Shown piece after piece: positions 1-9,298 of a DNA stretch of 64,000 nt. Position numbers and translations under genes: made by a program. The stretch is from assembly GCF_016135805.1 (NCBI RefSeq), contig NZ_JADWOX010000014.1, positions 62,001 to 126,000 of the forward strand, given 5' to 3'. The notes under the pieces are model-generated. The model did not search any database. It worked only from the letters and a program-made list of their open reading frames with translations, and was not told where the DNA came from. The stretch comes from Caulobacter hibisci. Its GTDB lineage: Bacteria > Pseudomonadota > Alphaproteobacteria > Caulobacterales > Caulobacteraceae. The stretch's first letter is position 1. Each line of letters starts with the position of its first letter.

Positions 1-678
1 CAGAGCGACGCGCCGGATCACGCCAAGTTCGCCTACACCTTCGCCAACCAGGCCGACATCGTCGACAAGCTGGTGACCCAGCTCGGCGCCAAGCGCTACA
101 CGATGTACGTCATGGATTACGGTGCCCCGATCGGCTACCGCTTGGCGCTGAAGCATCCCGAGCGCGTCAGCGGCCTGATCGTCCAGAACGGCAACGCCTA
201 TGACGAGGGCCTGCAGTCGCCGTTCTGGGATCCGATCACGGTCTACTGGAAGGACCGCTCGCAGAAGAACCGCGACGCCCTCAACGGCCTGGTCACCCTG
301 GACATCACTAAGTTCCAGTACACCGACGGCATGGGCGACGTGGGCCGTATCAGCCCCGACAACTGGGTCCACGACCAGGCCCTGCTCGACCGTCCGGGCA
401 ACCGCGACGTCCAGCTGGACATGCTGGGCGACTACGGCTCCAACGTGCCGTTCTATCCTGACTTCCAGAAGTTCTTCCGCGACAACCAGCCGCCGACGCT
501 GATCGTCTGGGGCAAGAACGACAAGATCTTCCCCGAGGAAGGCGCTCACCCCTATCTGCGCGACCTGCCCAAGGCCGAGATCCACATCCTCGACTCCGGC
601 CACTTCGCCCTGGAGGACCGCCTCGACGTGATGGCGCCGCTGATCCACGACTTCCTCGATCGCAAGATCACGAAGTAA
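1..678 (+). CDS. alpha/beta hydrolase, haloalkane dehalogenase/epoxide hydrolase-like (5' truncated)
   Basis: The reading frame is open from base 1, so the N-terminus lies outside the window; the GTG at 73 is internal. The nucleophile elbow reads VMDYGAPIG, with Asp where lipases have Ser. This is the arrangement of haloalkane dehalogenases and related epoxide hydrolases. A later Asp (IVWGKNDKIF) and His (DSGHFALED) complete the triad. The product is probably a soluble hydrolase of about 300 residues, judged from the family, and the substrate cannot be read from sequence. No signal peptide can be assessed. It ends 35 bases before the stop of the opposing regulator gene, so the two genes converge. 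Confidence 0.85.
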   Translation, partial: QSDAPDHAKFAYTFANQADIVDKLVTQLGAKRYTMYVMDYGAPIGYRLALKHPERVSGLIVQNGNAYDEGLQSPFWDPITVYWKDRSQKNRDALNGLVTLDITKFQYTDGMGDVGRISPDNWVHDQALLDRPGNRDVQLDMLGDYGSNVPFYPDFQKFFRDNQPPTLIVWGKNDKIFPEEGAHPYLRDLPKAEIHILDSGHFALEDRLDVMAPLIHDFLDRKITK

Positions 679-712
679 GGCAGCGCGCTCGCCGCCTGGA
701 TATCCGCGACGC

Positions 713-1315
713 CTACCGCGTCGCGGATATCGTGCGTAGCCGTCGGGCCAACGCGTCCTCGATCCAGGCCTCGTCCCGCGATGTCAGCTCGATGAACAGG
801 ACACGACGCGGCGCGGACAGGGCGGCGCCTGGACCGGCGTCCCGCGGCAGGTCGATCAGCGCCGAGCGCATCGCCTGGGCCAACAACGTAATGATATCCT
901 CGAAGCTTCCGTCGACGGGGCCGCTCGGCGCCGATTGTGGTTCCACGACCAGGGACGGGCGCTCCGAAGCGACGGGCAAGGCCGTGAGCGCCTCCCCGGC
1001 CTCGACCGGCGCGACGAAGCGATAGCCGCGCCCGTTCACGGTGGCGATGTACCGAGCTGCGTCCGCGTCGTCGTCCAGCGCCCGACGCAGGGCGGCGATA
1101 TGCACCTTCAGGTTCCCTTCGACGACCGTCGTGCTGGGCCAGGCCTCTTCCAGGAGCTCGCGTTTGGTGAGCAGCTCGCCGGGACGCTGGACAAAGGCGG
1201 CCAGCAGATCGAGAGCCCGAGACCCCACGCGAACGACCTGGCCGCTCTTGAGCAGAAGCTGACGCCTCGGCACGAACAGGTAGGCTCCGAAGGCGAAGGT
1301 GGGAGCGTGGGTCAT
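713..1315 (-). CDS. winged-helix (OmpR/PhoB-type) DNA-binding regulator
   Basis: This 200-residue protein has an N-terminal OmpR/PhoB-type winged helix at about residues 8-105: the transactivation-loop motif ELLTKRELLEEAWP, the recognition-helix region VEGNLKVHIAALRRAL, and the wing GRGYRF. There is no receiver domain, so it resembles CadC-like or stand-alone trans-regulatory proteins. The C-terminal 95 residues show no transmembrane segment, TPR or ATPase motif I recognise. The gene is divergent from the seven-PAS kinase across about 250-300 bases, so it could share a control region with it. The target is unknown. Confidence 0.8.
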   Translation of the reverse strand: MTHAPTFAFGAYLFVPRRQLLLKSGQVVRVGSRALDLLAAFVQRPGELLTKRELLEEAWPSTTVVEGNLKVHIAALRRALDDDADAARYIATVNGRGYRFVAPVEAGEALTALPVASERPSLVVEPQSAPSGPVDGSFEDIITLLAQAMRSALIDLPRDAGPGAALSAPRRVLFIELTSRDEAWIEDALARRLRTISATR

Positions 1316-1611
1316 TGGCGCGCGACCAGGCCCAGCGGCCTATGGCCATTCGCGGCGCCAGGGCGGCGGGCGGATTTCGAAAGCCTCGACACGCCACCCT
1401 CCCATGACCATGCCTGGAAGGTAGCGCTCCCTGCCGTCGGGCTTCAATTGGCCCATGGTCGCGCCGCCTTCCCCAAAGGTCGCGTCGGACTCGACTATGG
1501 TCGAACGCCGCTAGACCTTGGTCGAGGTGGCAGCGGCGCCGCGATCACGTTAGGCTGGGCTTGCGCCGGAGAGACAAGACTAAAGGGCTTCTTGTGGCAC
1601 CTCCGCACGTC

Positions 1612-4600
1612 ATGCCGCAGTCGGCCGAAAGTCAGGTCCTGGAACAGCTGCATCACGACATCGAGCGCCTGAGCCGCCTGCCCGAGACCTGGAAGGGGCT
1701 GGACCCCACGTCGATCGCCGAGAGCGTGCTCGACACCTTGCTCGACATGCTGGGCCTGGATTTCGTGGGCCTGCGCTTCAACGACACCACCCACATCTTC
1801 CTGCGCGTTGGGCCCCGCTTCGGCGCGCTCTGCTCGCCCGAAGAGATACGCGCCGCCTTGAACGAAGCGTCCGGCGATGCGTCTCCGGTCACGCTGTCCG
1901 TCGGCGGCGCATCGCTTTCGATCGTTCGATGCGCCCTGGGCGAGAGCTCCAGCATCGGCGAGATCGTGGCCGGCGCGCGCCGCGCGGGCTTTCCGGATCG
2001 ACTGGAGCTGTCGAAGCTCAAGATCGCCGCTTCGCAGACGAGCCTGGCCTGCCGCGAGATGCGCGAGCTGAGCGATCGCCAGCCGCCCGCCGATCCCCGC
2101 GCCAAGTCTCCTTCCGACCAGGCGCTGGCCGAAAGCGAATGGCGGCTGCACCTGACGATCAACACCATCCCGGCCATGGCCTGGTCGACGACGGCCGATG
2201 GGCTCATCGACTTCTGCAATCAGAACTTCGTCGACTTCGTCGGATGGACCGCCGAGGAGATCAGCGGCCAGGGCTTCTGGCCGATCTTCCACCCGGACGA
2301 CACCGCCCACCTGCTCGCCTCCTGGCAGGAGATCATGGCCACCAAGCGTCCCCGCGATGTCGAGGGACGCATTCGCCGGGCCGATGGCGAGTACCGCTGG
2401 TTCGTGCTGCGGCAGAACCCGCTGTTCGACGCCGAAGGCAATGTCATCAAGTGGTACGGGGCCGGCACGGACATCGAGGACCGCAAGCGCGCGGAGACGG
2501 CGCTAGAGCAAGCTCAGGCCGCTCTGATGGCCAGCGAGCAGAACCTCGACCTGATCGTCAATTCCCTGCCCGTGCTGGTGTGGTCGGCGCGCCCCGACGG
2601 CAGCGCGGACTTCATCAACCAGAGCTGGCGCGACTATGTCGGCGAGCCGGCCGACAAGATCCTGGAATGGGGGTTCCTGGATCTCTATCACCCCGACGAT
2701 GTGCCGGGCATGATGGAGATCTGGACCCGGGACATCACCCACAACGACCAGACCGCGCTCAAGGGCCGTATCCGCGGCGCGGACGGCGAGTACCGCTGGT
2801 TCTATTTCGCGGGCCGCAAGATCACCGACGCCAACGGGGCCGTCCGCTGGTTCGGGTGCAATATCGACATCGAGGACCTGCAACGCGCCGAGGACGCGCT
2901 TCGCGCCAGCGAAGCGGCGTTGCGCGCAAGTGAACATGCCCTGAGCCTGATGCTCGACACCATCCCGGGCATGGCCTGGTCGACGACCGCCGAAGGATAC
3001 GCCGACCAGTTCAACAAGAGCATGCTCGACTTCCTCGGTCGGCCCGTGGAGGACCTGATCGGAGCCGGCTTCCTGTCGCAATTCCATCCCGACGACGTCG
3101 ATCGGATGTTCGCCGAGTGGCAGGCGATGATGGCCTCGGGCGCCGGCGGGGATATCGAGGGTCGGTCCCGGCGCGCCGATGGCGAATATCGCTGGCTGAT
3201 GTGCCGTTGCAGCCCCTTGTTCAACGCGGCCGGCGAGGTCGTCCGCTGGTACGGCGTCAATCTGGACATCGAGGATCGCAAGCGCGCCGAGGCTGCGGTT
3301 ATCGCGAGCGAGCGCAATGTCAGCCTGATCCTGAACTCCCTCCCGGTGCTGATCTGGTCCGCCAGAGAAGGCGGCAGCGCCGACTTCGTGAACCAGAGAT
3401 ACCTGGACTATGTCGGCCTCCCCGCCGAGGAGATCCTCGATTTCGGCTTCGCCGACGTCATCCACCCTGACGACGTGGACGGCTTGATGACGGCCTGGCG
3501 CGAAGCTCAGGACAAGGACGCCTCGCTCGCCCAAGCCCGGATCCGTCGGTTTGACGGCGACTATCGCTGGTTCTACTTCGCGGGACAGAAGTTCGCCGAT
3601 GCGAGCGGGACCGTGCGGTGGTTCGGCGTCGATCTCGACATCGAAGACCTCAAGCGAACCGAAGAGGCGCTGAAGGCCAGCGAAGCCGCGCTCAGGGAAA
3701 GCGAACGGTCGCTAAGCCTGACGATCAGCACCATCCCCGCGATGGTCTGGTCGACCAAGCCCGACGGCATGCTGGATTCGTGGAACCAGCCTTTCCTGGA
3801 TTTCGCCGGCGTCGCCTTCGAGGAGATCGAGGGCGACGGCTTCTATCGGCTTTTCCATCCCGATGACGTGGAGCCTTTACGCTCGACATGGAACGAGGTC
3901 GTCGGCTCGAAGCGACCCAAGGAGACGGAAGGCCGCATGAGGGGCCGCGACGGCGAATACAGATGGTTCGCGTTTCGCCAAAGCCCGCTGCTGGACAACG
4001 ATGGAAACGTTCTCAAATGGTACGGCATCGTCGTCGATATCGAGGACAGAAAGCGAGCCGAGGAGGCCTTACGGGCCAGCGAGGCGGCGCTTCGAGGCCA
4101 ACAGCGCCGTCTGGAGCACATCATCAACGCGGTTCCAGGCCTTGTCTGGTCGGCCGACCCGGACGGCGCGATCACCTTCCTGAGCCAGCAGTATCTCGAC
4201 TACATCGGTCTTGACGTCGACCGCGCCTTGGCCGGCGCTTGGCGCGACGCCATCCACCCTCAGGACGCCGACGGTCTGTTCGCCGCCTGGGCCAACGCCT
4301 TCGCCCAGGGGCACGCCAACGAGCACGAGGCGCGCCTTCGCCGAGCGGACGGCCGCTATCGCTGGATGCTGTTCAGGGCGAGCCCGTCGTTCGATGACGC
4401 CGGACGCCTTGCCGAGTGGTTCGGGGTCAATATCGACATCGAAGACAGGAAGGTCGCGCAGGATACGGTCCGCGCCAGCGAGGCGGCGCTTCGCGACAGC
4501 GAGCGCGAACTGCAGCAGATCATCTCCTCGATCCCCGGCCTGACCTGGTCGTCCGACGCCAAGGGCGCCACCCGCTTCTGGAGCCAGCAATATCTGGACT

Positions 4601-5610
4601 ATGCGGGCGCGCAGCTCGAGGACGTCCTGGGCTTCAAGTTCGCTAACTACATCCACCCCGACGACCGCGACCACATCCTTGAAATGTGGACGGAGATCAT
4701 CGTCGCCGGCACGCCCGGTGAAGCCGAACTGCGCCTGCGCCGCGCCGACGGTGAGTATCGCTGGTTCCTGATCCGGGCCTGCCCCTTCTTCGACGAGGCG
4801 GGCAATCTCACCCAGTGGTTCGGCGTCAATGTCGACATCGAGAACCGCAAGCGCGCGGAAGCCGACCTGCGTCAAAGCCAGAACGACCTGGCCCACGTGA
4901 CCCGGATGACGACCATCGGCGAACTCGCGGTGTCGATCGCCCACGAGGTCAACCAGCCGCTGATGGCGGTCGTCACCAACGCCGGCGCCTGCCTGAGATG
5001 GCTCGACGGCGCCCAGACCGACATCGCCATGGCGCGTCAGGCCGCCGAACGCATCGTCCGGGACGGCCACCGGGCGGGAGACATCATCACCAGCCTCCGC
5101 AACCTGGCGCGCAAGTCGCCGCCTCGCATGGAACGGGTCTGGCTGGATCAGGTCATCCAGGTCGTCCTCGATCTTCTGCAGAATGAGTTCCAGCGCCAGG
5201 GCGTGGTGGCCAAGGCCCAGTTCGAGGCGCGCACCATCGCGATCCAGGGCGACAGCACCCAGTTGCAGCAGGTGGTCCTCAACCTGATCATGAATGCGGT
5301 CGAGGCCATGTCGGGCGCGGAGGCGGGTTCGCGCCGCCTGGTCGTGCGGGCAGAAACGCGTGGCGGCGAAGCGATCGTCAGCGTGACCGACACGGGTCCC
5401 GGCATCGGAGCCGACGACCCGGATCGCCTATTCGAGGCCTTCTTCAGCACCAAGGCCCAGGGCATCGGCATGGGCCTGTCGATCTGTCGCTCGATCATCG
5501 AAGCGCACGACGGCAGGATCTGGGCCGCCAACAACGTGACCCGCGGCAGCCTCTTCAGTTTCACCCTGCCCCTGGCGGAAGGATACGGCGTTGATGTCTC
5601 CGATCGCTAA
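1612..5610 (+). CDS. cytoplasmic multi-PAS sensor histidine kinase (seven PAS domains)
   Basis: About 1,332 residues from ATG 1612. The frame also offers GTG 1594, which has an AAAGGG six bases upstream, and TTG 1561. The N-terminal 150 residues look like a degenerate GAF-type region. Seven PAS units follow at roughly 2137, 2521, 2920, 3301, 3700, 4090 and 4480. Each has an (I/L)PxxxWS opening, a HPDD/HPQD motif and a YRWF...W(F/Y)G(V/I/C)..DIED ending, i.e. PAS plus PAC. The transmitter has the H-box AHEVNQPL (His at 4942), N-box LNLIMNAVEA and G-boxes DTGPGIG and GIGMGLSI. This is the FixL/DctB-like class. No transmembrane helix is seen, so the sensing should be cytoplasmic. The gene overlaps the response regulator gene downstream, its likely partner. 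The signal is unknown. Confidence 0.95.
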   Translation: MPQSAESQVLEQLHHDIERLSRLPETWKGLDPTSIAESVLDTLLDMLGLDFVGLRFNDTTHIFLRVGPRFGALCSPEEIRAALNEASGDASPVTLSVGGASLSIVRCALGESSSIGEIVAGARRAGFPDRLELSKLKIAASQTSLACREMRELSDRQPPADPRAKSPSDQALAESEWRLHLTINTIPAMAWSTTADGLIDFCNQNFVDFVGWTAEEISGQGFWPIFHPDDTAHLLASWQEIMATKRPRDVEGRIRRADGEYRWFVLRQNPLFDAEGNVIKWYGAGTDIEDRKRAETALEQAQAALMASEQNLDLIVNSLPVLVWSARPDGSADFINQSWRDYVGEPADKILEWGFLDLYHPDDVPGMMEIWTRDITHNDQTALKGRIRGADGEYRWFYFAGRKITDANGAVRWFGCNIDIEDLQRAEDALRASEAALRASEHALSLMLDTIPGMAWSTTAEGYADQFNKSMLDFLGRPVEDLIGAGFLSQFHPDDVDRMFAEWQAMMASGAGGDIEGRSRRADGEYRWLMCRCSPLFNAAGEVVRWYGVNLDIEDRKRAEAAVIASERNVSLILNSLPVLIWSAREGGSADFVNQRYLDYVGLPAEEILDFGFADVIHPDDVDGLMTAWREAQDKDASLAQARIRRFDGDYRWFYFAGQKFADASGTVRWFGVDLDIEDLKRTEEALKASEAALRESERSLSLTISTIPAMVWSTKPDGMLDSWNQPFLDFAGVAFEEIEGDGFYRLFHPDDVEPLRSTWNEVVGSKRPKETEGRMRGRDGEYRWFAFRQSPLLDNDGNVLKWYGIVVDIEDRKRAEEALRASEAALRGQQRRLEHIINAVPGLVWSADPDGAITFLSQQYLDYIGLDVDRALAGAWRDAIHPQDADGLFAAWANAFAQGHANEHEARLRRADGRYRWMLFRASPSFDDAGRLAEWFGVNIDIEDRKVAQDTVRASEAALRDSERELQQIISSIPGLTWSSDAKGATRFWSQQYLDYAGAQLEDVLGFKFANYIHPDDRDHILEMWTEIIVAGTPGEAELRLRRADGEYRWFLIRACPFFDEAGNLTQWFGVNVDIENRKRAEADLRQSQNDLAHVTRMTTIGELAVSIAHEVNQPLMAVVTNAGACLRWLDGAQTDIAMARQAAERIVRDGHRAGDIITSLRNLARKSPPRMERVWLDQVIQVVLDLLQNEFQRQGVVAKAQFEARTIAIQGDSTQLQQVVLNLIMNAVEAMSGAEAGSRRLVVRAETRGGEAIVSVTDTGPGIGADDPDRLFEAFFSTKAQGIGMGLSICRSIIEAHDGRIWAANNVTRGSLFSFTLPLAEGYGVDVSDR
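2137..4845 (+). repeat. seven tandem PAS-coding repeat units of about 390 bases
   Basis: Within the kinase gene a unit of about 390 bases recurs seven times. Units 1, 3 and 5 share the opening TIPxM.WST and the closing W(Y)G.(G/N/V).DIEDRKRAE. Units 2 and 4 share SLPVL(V/I)WSA and YFAG.K. Units 6 and 7 form a third type (PGL.WS, SQQYLDY). The alternating A-B-A-B-A order suggests that a two-PAS block was duplicated, followed by a separate pair. The grouping was made by eye from the translated sequence. Confidence 0.8.
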
Positions 5611-6238
5611 GGACGGCGCGGCCGTGGTCGTCGTGATCGACGACGACGAAAGCGTCCGCGAGGCGCTGCGCGGCCTCTTTCAATCGGTCGGCCTGGTCAC
5701 GGAGATCTACGGATCGGTGCAGGCCTTTCTCGATTCCGGGCGACTGGAGCGGGCCGGCTGCATCGTTCTGGACATTCGCCTGCCGGGCCGCAGCGGCCTC
5801 GAGTTCCAGGAAGCGCTGGCGCGGAACGGCTCGACCCATTCTGTGGTGCTGATCAGCGGACACGTCGACGTCCAGATGGCGGTTCGGGCGATGAAGGCCG
5901 GCGCGGTCGACGTGCTGACCAAGCCCGTGCGCGAGCAGGACCTGTTGGAGGCGGTGAACCGGGGCCTGGCCCAGGATCAGCAGCGCCGCGCGCAGACCAG
6001 GCACGATCAGGCGCTCCGCTCACGCTACGCCACCCTTTCCGACCGGGAGCGGCAGGTCTTCACGCTCGTCGCGGCGGGCCTGCTCAACAAGCAGATCGCC
6101 GAGCGCGCCGCCATCACCGAGGCGACCGTGAAGCTTCATCGCAGCCAGGTGATGAAGAAGATGGAGGCCGAGTCCCTGCCCGACCTGGTGCGCATGGCCG
6201 ATCGACTGGCCAGGGACGAGGCCGGTTCCCACCTCTGA
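5594..6238 (+). CDS. FixJ/NarL-type response regulator (receiver plus LuxR HTH)
   Basis: A 214-residue two-domain regulator. The receiver has the acidic pair near D16-D18, phospho-acceptor D60 (CIVLDIRLPG) and K110 (VLTKP). The LuxR-type HTH spans about residues 145-205 (LSDRERQVFTLVAAGLLNKQIAERAAITEATVKLHRS, read in short blocks). The receiver sequence CIVLDIRLPGRSGLEFQ is typical of the FixJ/TodT family. ATG 5594 is chosen over the adjacent TTG 5591. The gene overlaps the kinase gene by 17 bases, which implies translational coupling and a cognate pair. The target promoters are unknown. Confidence 0.93.
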   Translation: MSPIAKDGAAVVVVIDDDESVREALRGLFQSVGLVTEIYGSVQAFLDSGRLERAGCIVLDIRLPGRSGLEFQEALARNGSTHSVVLISGHVDVQMAVRAMKAGAVDVLTKPVREQDLLEAVNRGLAQDQQRRAQTRHDQALRSRYATLSDRERQVFTLVAAGLLNKQIAERAAITEATVKLHRSQVMKKMEAESLPDLVRMADRLARDEAGSHL

Positions 6239-6285
6239 GCCCACGTCGGGCCGGCGCCGGGTCGCCCCATCGCCGGCCCGAGGGA

Positions 6286-7254
6286 TCACGCCTCGCTCAT
6301 GAAGCCACGCAGCAGGGCGTTATACTGAGCCGGCTTTTCGTTCATCGTCAGATGCGAGCACCCGGTCATCACGGCCAGCCGTGCGCGGCCGGCGATGCCG
6401 TCGCGAAGGGTCTGGTGGCAATCGAGGGTGACCTCGTCGAACTCGCCGGTGGTGATCAGGGTCGCCTGGGTGATGGCCTTGAGATCCTGGCGACGATCCC
6501 AGTCCTTGATCTTGCCGACGATCGTGAACTCGTTGGGGCCATTGAGCACGCGGTAGGCCGGCGATTTGGACAGCGCCTCCAGGGTCGCCAGCACCTCGGG
6601 GCTCGGCGGAACCCTGAGAACGAAGGTGTCGTAGAACTTCTGGACCAGCTCGGCGTACGCGGGGGTCCCCGTCTTGCCAGCTCTCTCCAGCGCGTGGATC
6701 TTGTCGCCCCAGCCGTCAGGCATGGCGGCGAACAGACGCTCGAAGCCCGCCATGACCTGCGGGATGCTGGCCATCGCGCCGCTGAGGATCAGGCGTTCGA
6801 CGCCCCTGCCCCGCCCTTGGCAGAGATACTCGACGGCCAGCAGGGCGCCCCACGAGTGGCCCAGCAGCACGATCTGGTCCAGCCCGAGGGCGGCGCGAAC
6901 GGCGTCCACCTCGTCGACCGAACGCTGGATCGAATAGACGTCGTCCGCTTCCGGCGCATCCGCCCGGCCGCAACCGAGCTGGTCGTAGAAGATGACCGGA
7001 CGCTCGTCGGCCAAGGCCTGCAGCGGCAACAGGTAGCTGTGCGACGAGCCGGGTCCGCCATGCAGGGTCAGGAGCGGCGTCTTGCCGCCCGAACCGAACC
7101 TTCGCCAGTAGACCTTGCCGCCGGGAACCGTGGCGAAGCCCTCAGCCTGCGGGACTCCGGCGAAGGCTTCTCCGGCCTTGGCGACAAGACTTGCGCCCAT
7201 CACCCCGGCTGCGGCCCTCAAGGTTCCGCGGCGGGTCAAGCCCGTGTTCGTCAT
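6286..7254 (-). CDS. Tat-exported proline iminopeptidase-like alpha/beta hydrolase
   Basis: 322 residues from ATG 7254, preceded by AGGAG at good spacing. The frame stays open upstream, but that stretch is out of character and lacks such a site. A twin-arginine leader (TRRGTLRAAAG, then AGEAFAG) points to Tat export. The family 33 signature is complete: HGGPGSSH at 65-72 (oxyanion hole), DQLGCG at 91-96, nucleophile S134 in GHSWG, and the late His in TGCSHLTMNEKP. Enzymes of this family cleave N-terminal proline or act on small amides and esters. The periplasmic substrate is unknown. The gene converges with the response regulator gene, 47 bases apart. Confidence 0.88.
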   Translation of the reverse strand: MTNTGLTRRGTLRAAAGVMGASLVAKAGEAFAGVPQAEGFATVPGGKVYWRRFGSGGKTPLLTLHGGPGSSHSYLLPLQALADERPVIFYDQLGCGRADAPEADDVYSIQRSVDEVDAVRAALGLDQIVLLGHSWGALLAVEYLCQGRGRGVERLILSGAMASIPQVMAGFERLFAAMPDGWGDKIHALERAGKTGTPAYAELVQKFYDTFVLRVPPSPEVLATLEALSKSPAYRVLNGPNEFTIVGKIKDWDRRQDLKAITQATLITTGEFDEVTLDCHQTLRDGIAGRARLAVMTGCSHLTMNEKPAQYNALLRGFMSEA

Positions 7255-7369
7255 GGTCGATACTCCTGTCACTAACTCAAATTTGCTTGGCTCGGCGTGC
7301 GCCGCATGAGCCAGGATCGCGAACGCCTTCGAGCGCAGGCGCACCGAATGGGCGCCGAGGTCTGCATGA

Positions 7370-9298
7370 TCACACCGCCCAGCAACCGCAGCCCATGGCG
7401 CCCCAGAACGAGCGCGCATCTCTGGTCGGCGCCTCGGCGCCCAGAGCGGCTGCGTGGTCGTGGCCGTGGACATTGCAGGCGCTGGCGCAGCCGCAGGCCG
7501 AGGCCAGGGCGCGGGCATGACCGCGCGAGCGGTCCTGATACCCGCCGAAGGTCCGCACCGGCGACCAGTCGGGCATCGGCGGCGGCAGGTCGGGCGAAAG
7601 CCTGGCGTACTCGTCCTGGCCATGGACGATCTTGCCGCCCAGCAGGGTCAACACCGCCGACAGGTGCGGGATCTCATCTTCGGGCACGGTCAGGTAGTCG
7701 TCGCTGAGCACGGCCAGGTCGGCCAGTTGGCCCACGGCGATCTGGCCCTTCTTGCCGTCTTCGTTCGAGAACCAGGTGTTGGCCGTGGTCCACAGGCGCA
7801 GGGCCTCCTCGCGGTCGAGACGATTGGTCGGCGGGTAGAGGCGCGTGCCGCCCACGGTCTTGCCGGCGACCAGCCAGTTCAGGCAGACCCAGGGATTGTA
7901 GCTGGCCACCCGGGTGGCGTCGGTGCCGGCGCCCACGGGGATGCCGGCCCTCAGCATCTTGTCGATCGGCGGCGTGGCCTCGGCGGCTTTCGCGCCATAG
8001 CGCGCGATGAAGTCCTCGCCCTGGTAGGCCATGCGGTGCTGCACAGCGATGCCACCGCCCAGGGCCGCGATGCGGTCGATATTGCGCTCGCTGATCGTCT
8101 CGGCGTGGTCGAAGAACCAGTGCAGGCCGTCGAACGGCATGTCGCGATTGACCTTCTCGTAGACGTCCAGCGCCCGCGAGATTGTCTCGTCATAGGTGGC
8201 GTGCAGCCGCCAGGGCCAACGGTTCTCGACCAAGTGGCGGATCACCGGCTCAAGGTCGGTCTCCATGTTGGCCGGCATCTCGGGCCGCGCGACGCGGAAG
8301 TCCTCGAAGTCGGCGGCGCTGTAGACCAGCATCTCGCCCGCGCCGTTGTGGCGGTACTTGTCGTCGCCCTGGCCCGGCTTGACCTGCCTGGACCAGCTCT
8401 GGAAGTCGGCCAGCTCGGCCTTCGGCTTCTGGGTGAAGAGGTTGTAGCTGATGCGCAGGGTCAGCTGGTCGTCGATGTGCAGCTTCTCGATGATCGCGTA
8501 GTCGTCGGGATAGTTCTGGAAGCCGCCGCCCGCGTCGATCACGCTGGTCACGCCCAGGCGGTTCATGTCGCGCATGAAATGGCGGGTCGAGTTCAGTTGG
8601 TACTCTGGCGGCAGCTTGGGCCCCTTGGCCAGGGTCGAATAAAGGATCGCGGCGTTGGGCTGGGCCAGCAGCAGGCCGGTGGGATTGCCCGCGGCGTCAC
8701 GCTGGATCTCGCCGCCCGGAGGGTTGGGCGTGTCCTTGGTGTAGCCGACGGCGCGCAAGGCGGCGCGGTTGAGCAGGGCGCGATCGTAGAGGTGGAGAAT
8801 GAACACCGGCGTGTCGGGCGCGACGGCGTTGATCTCATCCAGGGTGGGCAGGCGCTTTTCGACGAACTGGTGCTCGGTGAAGCCACCGACCACCCGCACC
8901 CATTGAGGCGGCGGGGTGTTCTGGGCCTGCTTCTTCAACATGGCCATGGCGTCGGCCAGGGTCGGCACGCCGTCCCAGCGCAGCTCCATATTGTAGTTCA
9001 GCCCGCCGCGAATGATGTGCATGTGACTGTCGATCAGGCCCGGGATCACCCGCCGGCCGCCGGCGTCGATCACCTGGGCGTCGGCCTGGGTCGCGGCCCG
9101 CACCTGGTCCTCCTCACCGACCACGAGGAACCGGCCGTCGCGGATCAGGACGGCCGAGGCGCGAGGGTTTCCCCGATCCAGCGTGGTGATCTTGGCGTTG
9201 ACGAGGATCAGGTCGGACATGGGACGCCCTTCAGCGAAAGCGGAACTGGAAAGAAGTGCGGCGCCGAGCGCCAGGGTGCGACGACGGCTCAGGCTCAT
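7370..9298 (-). CDS. exported amidohydrolase, YtcJ-like, with Cys/His-rich tail
   Basis: 642 residues from ATG 9298. A twin-arginine-type leader (SRRRTLALGAALLSSSAFA) suggests periplasmic export. The metal-dependent amidohydrolase fold is marked by GLIDSHMHI (HxH), HLYDRALLNR, DHAETIS and GAGTDATR, with the C-terminal beta-sandwich return LADLAVLSDDYL. This is the YtcJ/exoenzyme-regulator branch. The substrate is unknown. The last 60 residues form an unusual tail rich in Cys and His (CGCASACNVHGHDH). The start overlaps the stop of the XapX gene by four bases (ATGA), so the pair should be co-translated. Confidence 0.9.
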   Translation of the reverse strand: MSLSRRRTLALGAALLSSSAFAEGRPMSDLILVNAKITTLDRGNPRASAVLIRDGRFLVVGEEDQVRAATQADAQVIDAGGRRVIPGLIDSHMHIIRGGLNYNMELRWDGVPTLADAMAMLKKQAQNTPPPQWVRVVGGFTEHQFVEKRLPTLDEINAVAPDTPVFILHLYDRALLNRAALRAVGYTKDTPNPPGGEIQRDAAGNPTGLLLAQPNAAILYSTLAKGPKLPPEYQLNSTRHFMRDMNRLGVTSVIDAGGGFQNYPDDYAIIEKLHIDDQLTLRISYNLFTQKPKAELADFQSWSRQVKPGQGDDKYRHNGAGEMLVYSAADFEDFRVARPEMPANMETDLEPVIRHLVENRWPWRLHATYDETISRALDVYEKVNRDMPFDGLHWFFDHAETISERNIDRIAALGGGIAVQHRMAYQGEDFIARYGAKAAEATPPIDKMLRAGIPVGAGTDATRVASYNPWVCLNWLVAGKTVGGTRLYPPTNRLDREEALRLWTTANTWFSNEDGKKGQIAVGQLADLAVLSDDYLTVPEDEIPHLSAVLTLLGGKIVHGQDEYARLSPDLPPPMPDWSPVRTFGGYQDRSRGHARALASACGCASACNVHGHDHAAALGAEAPTRDARSFWGAMGCGCWAV

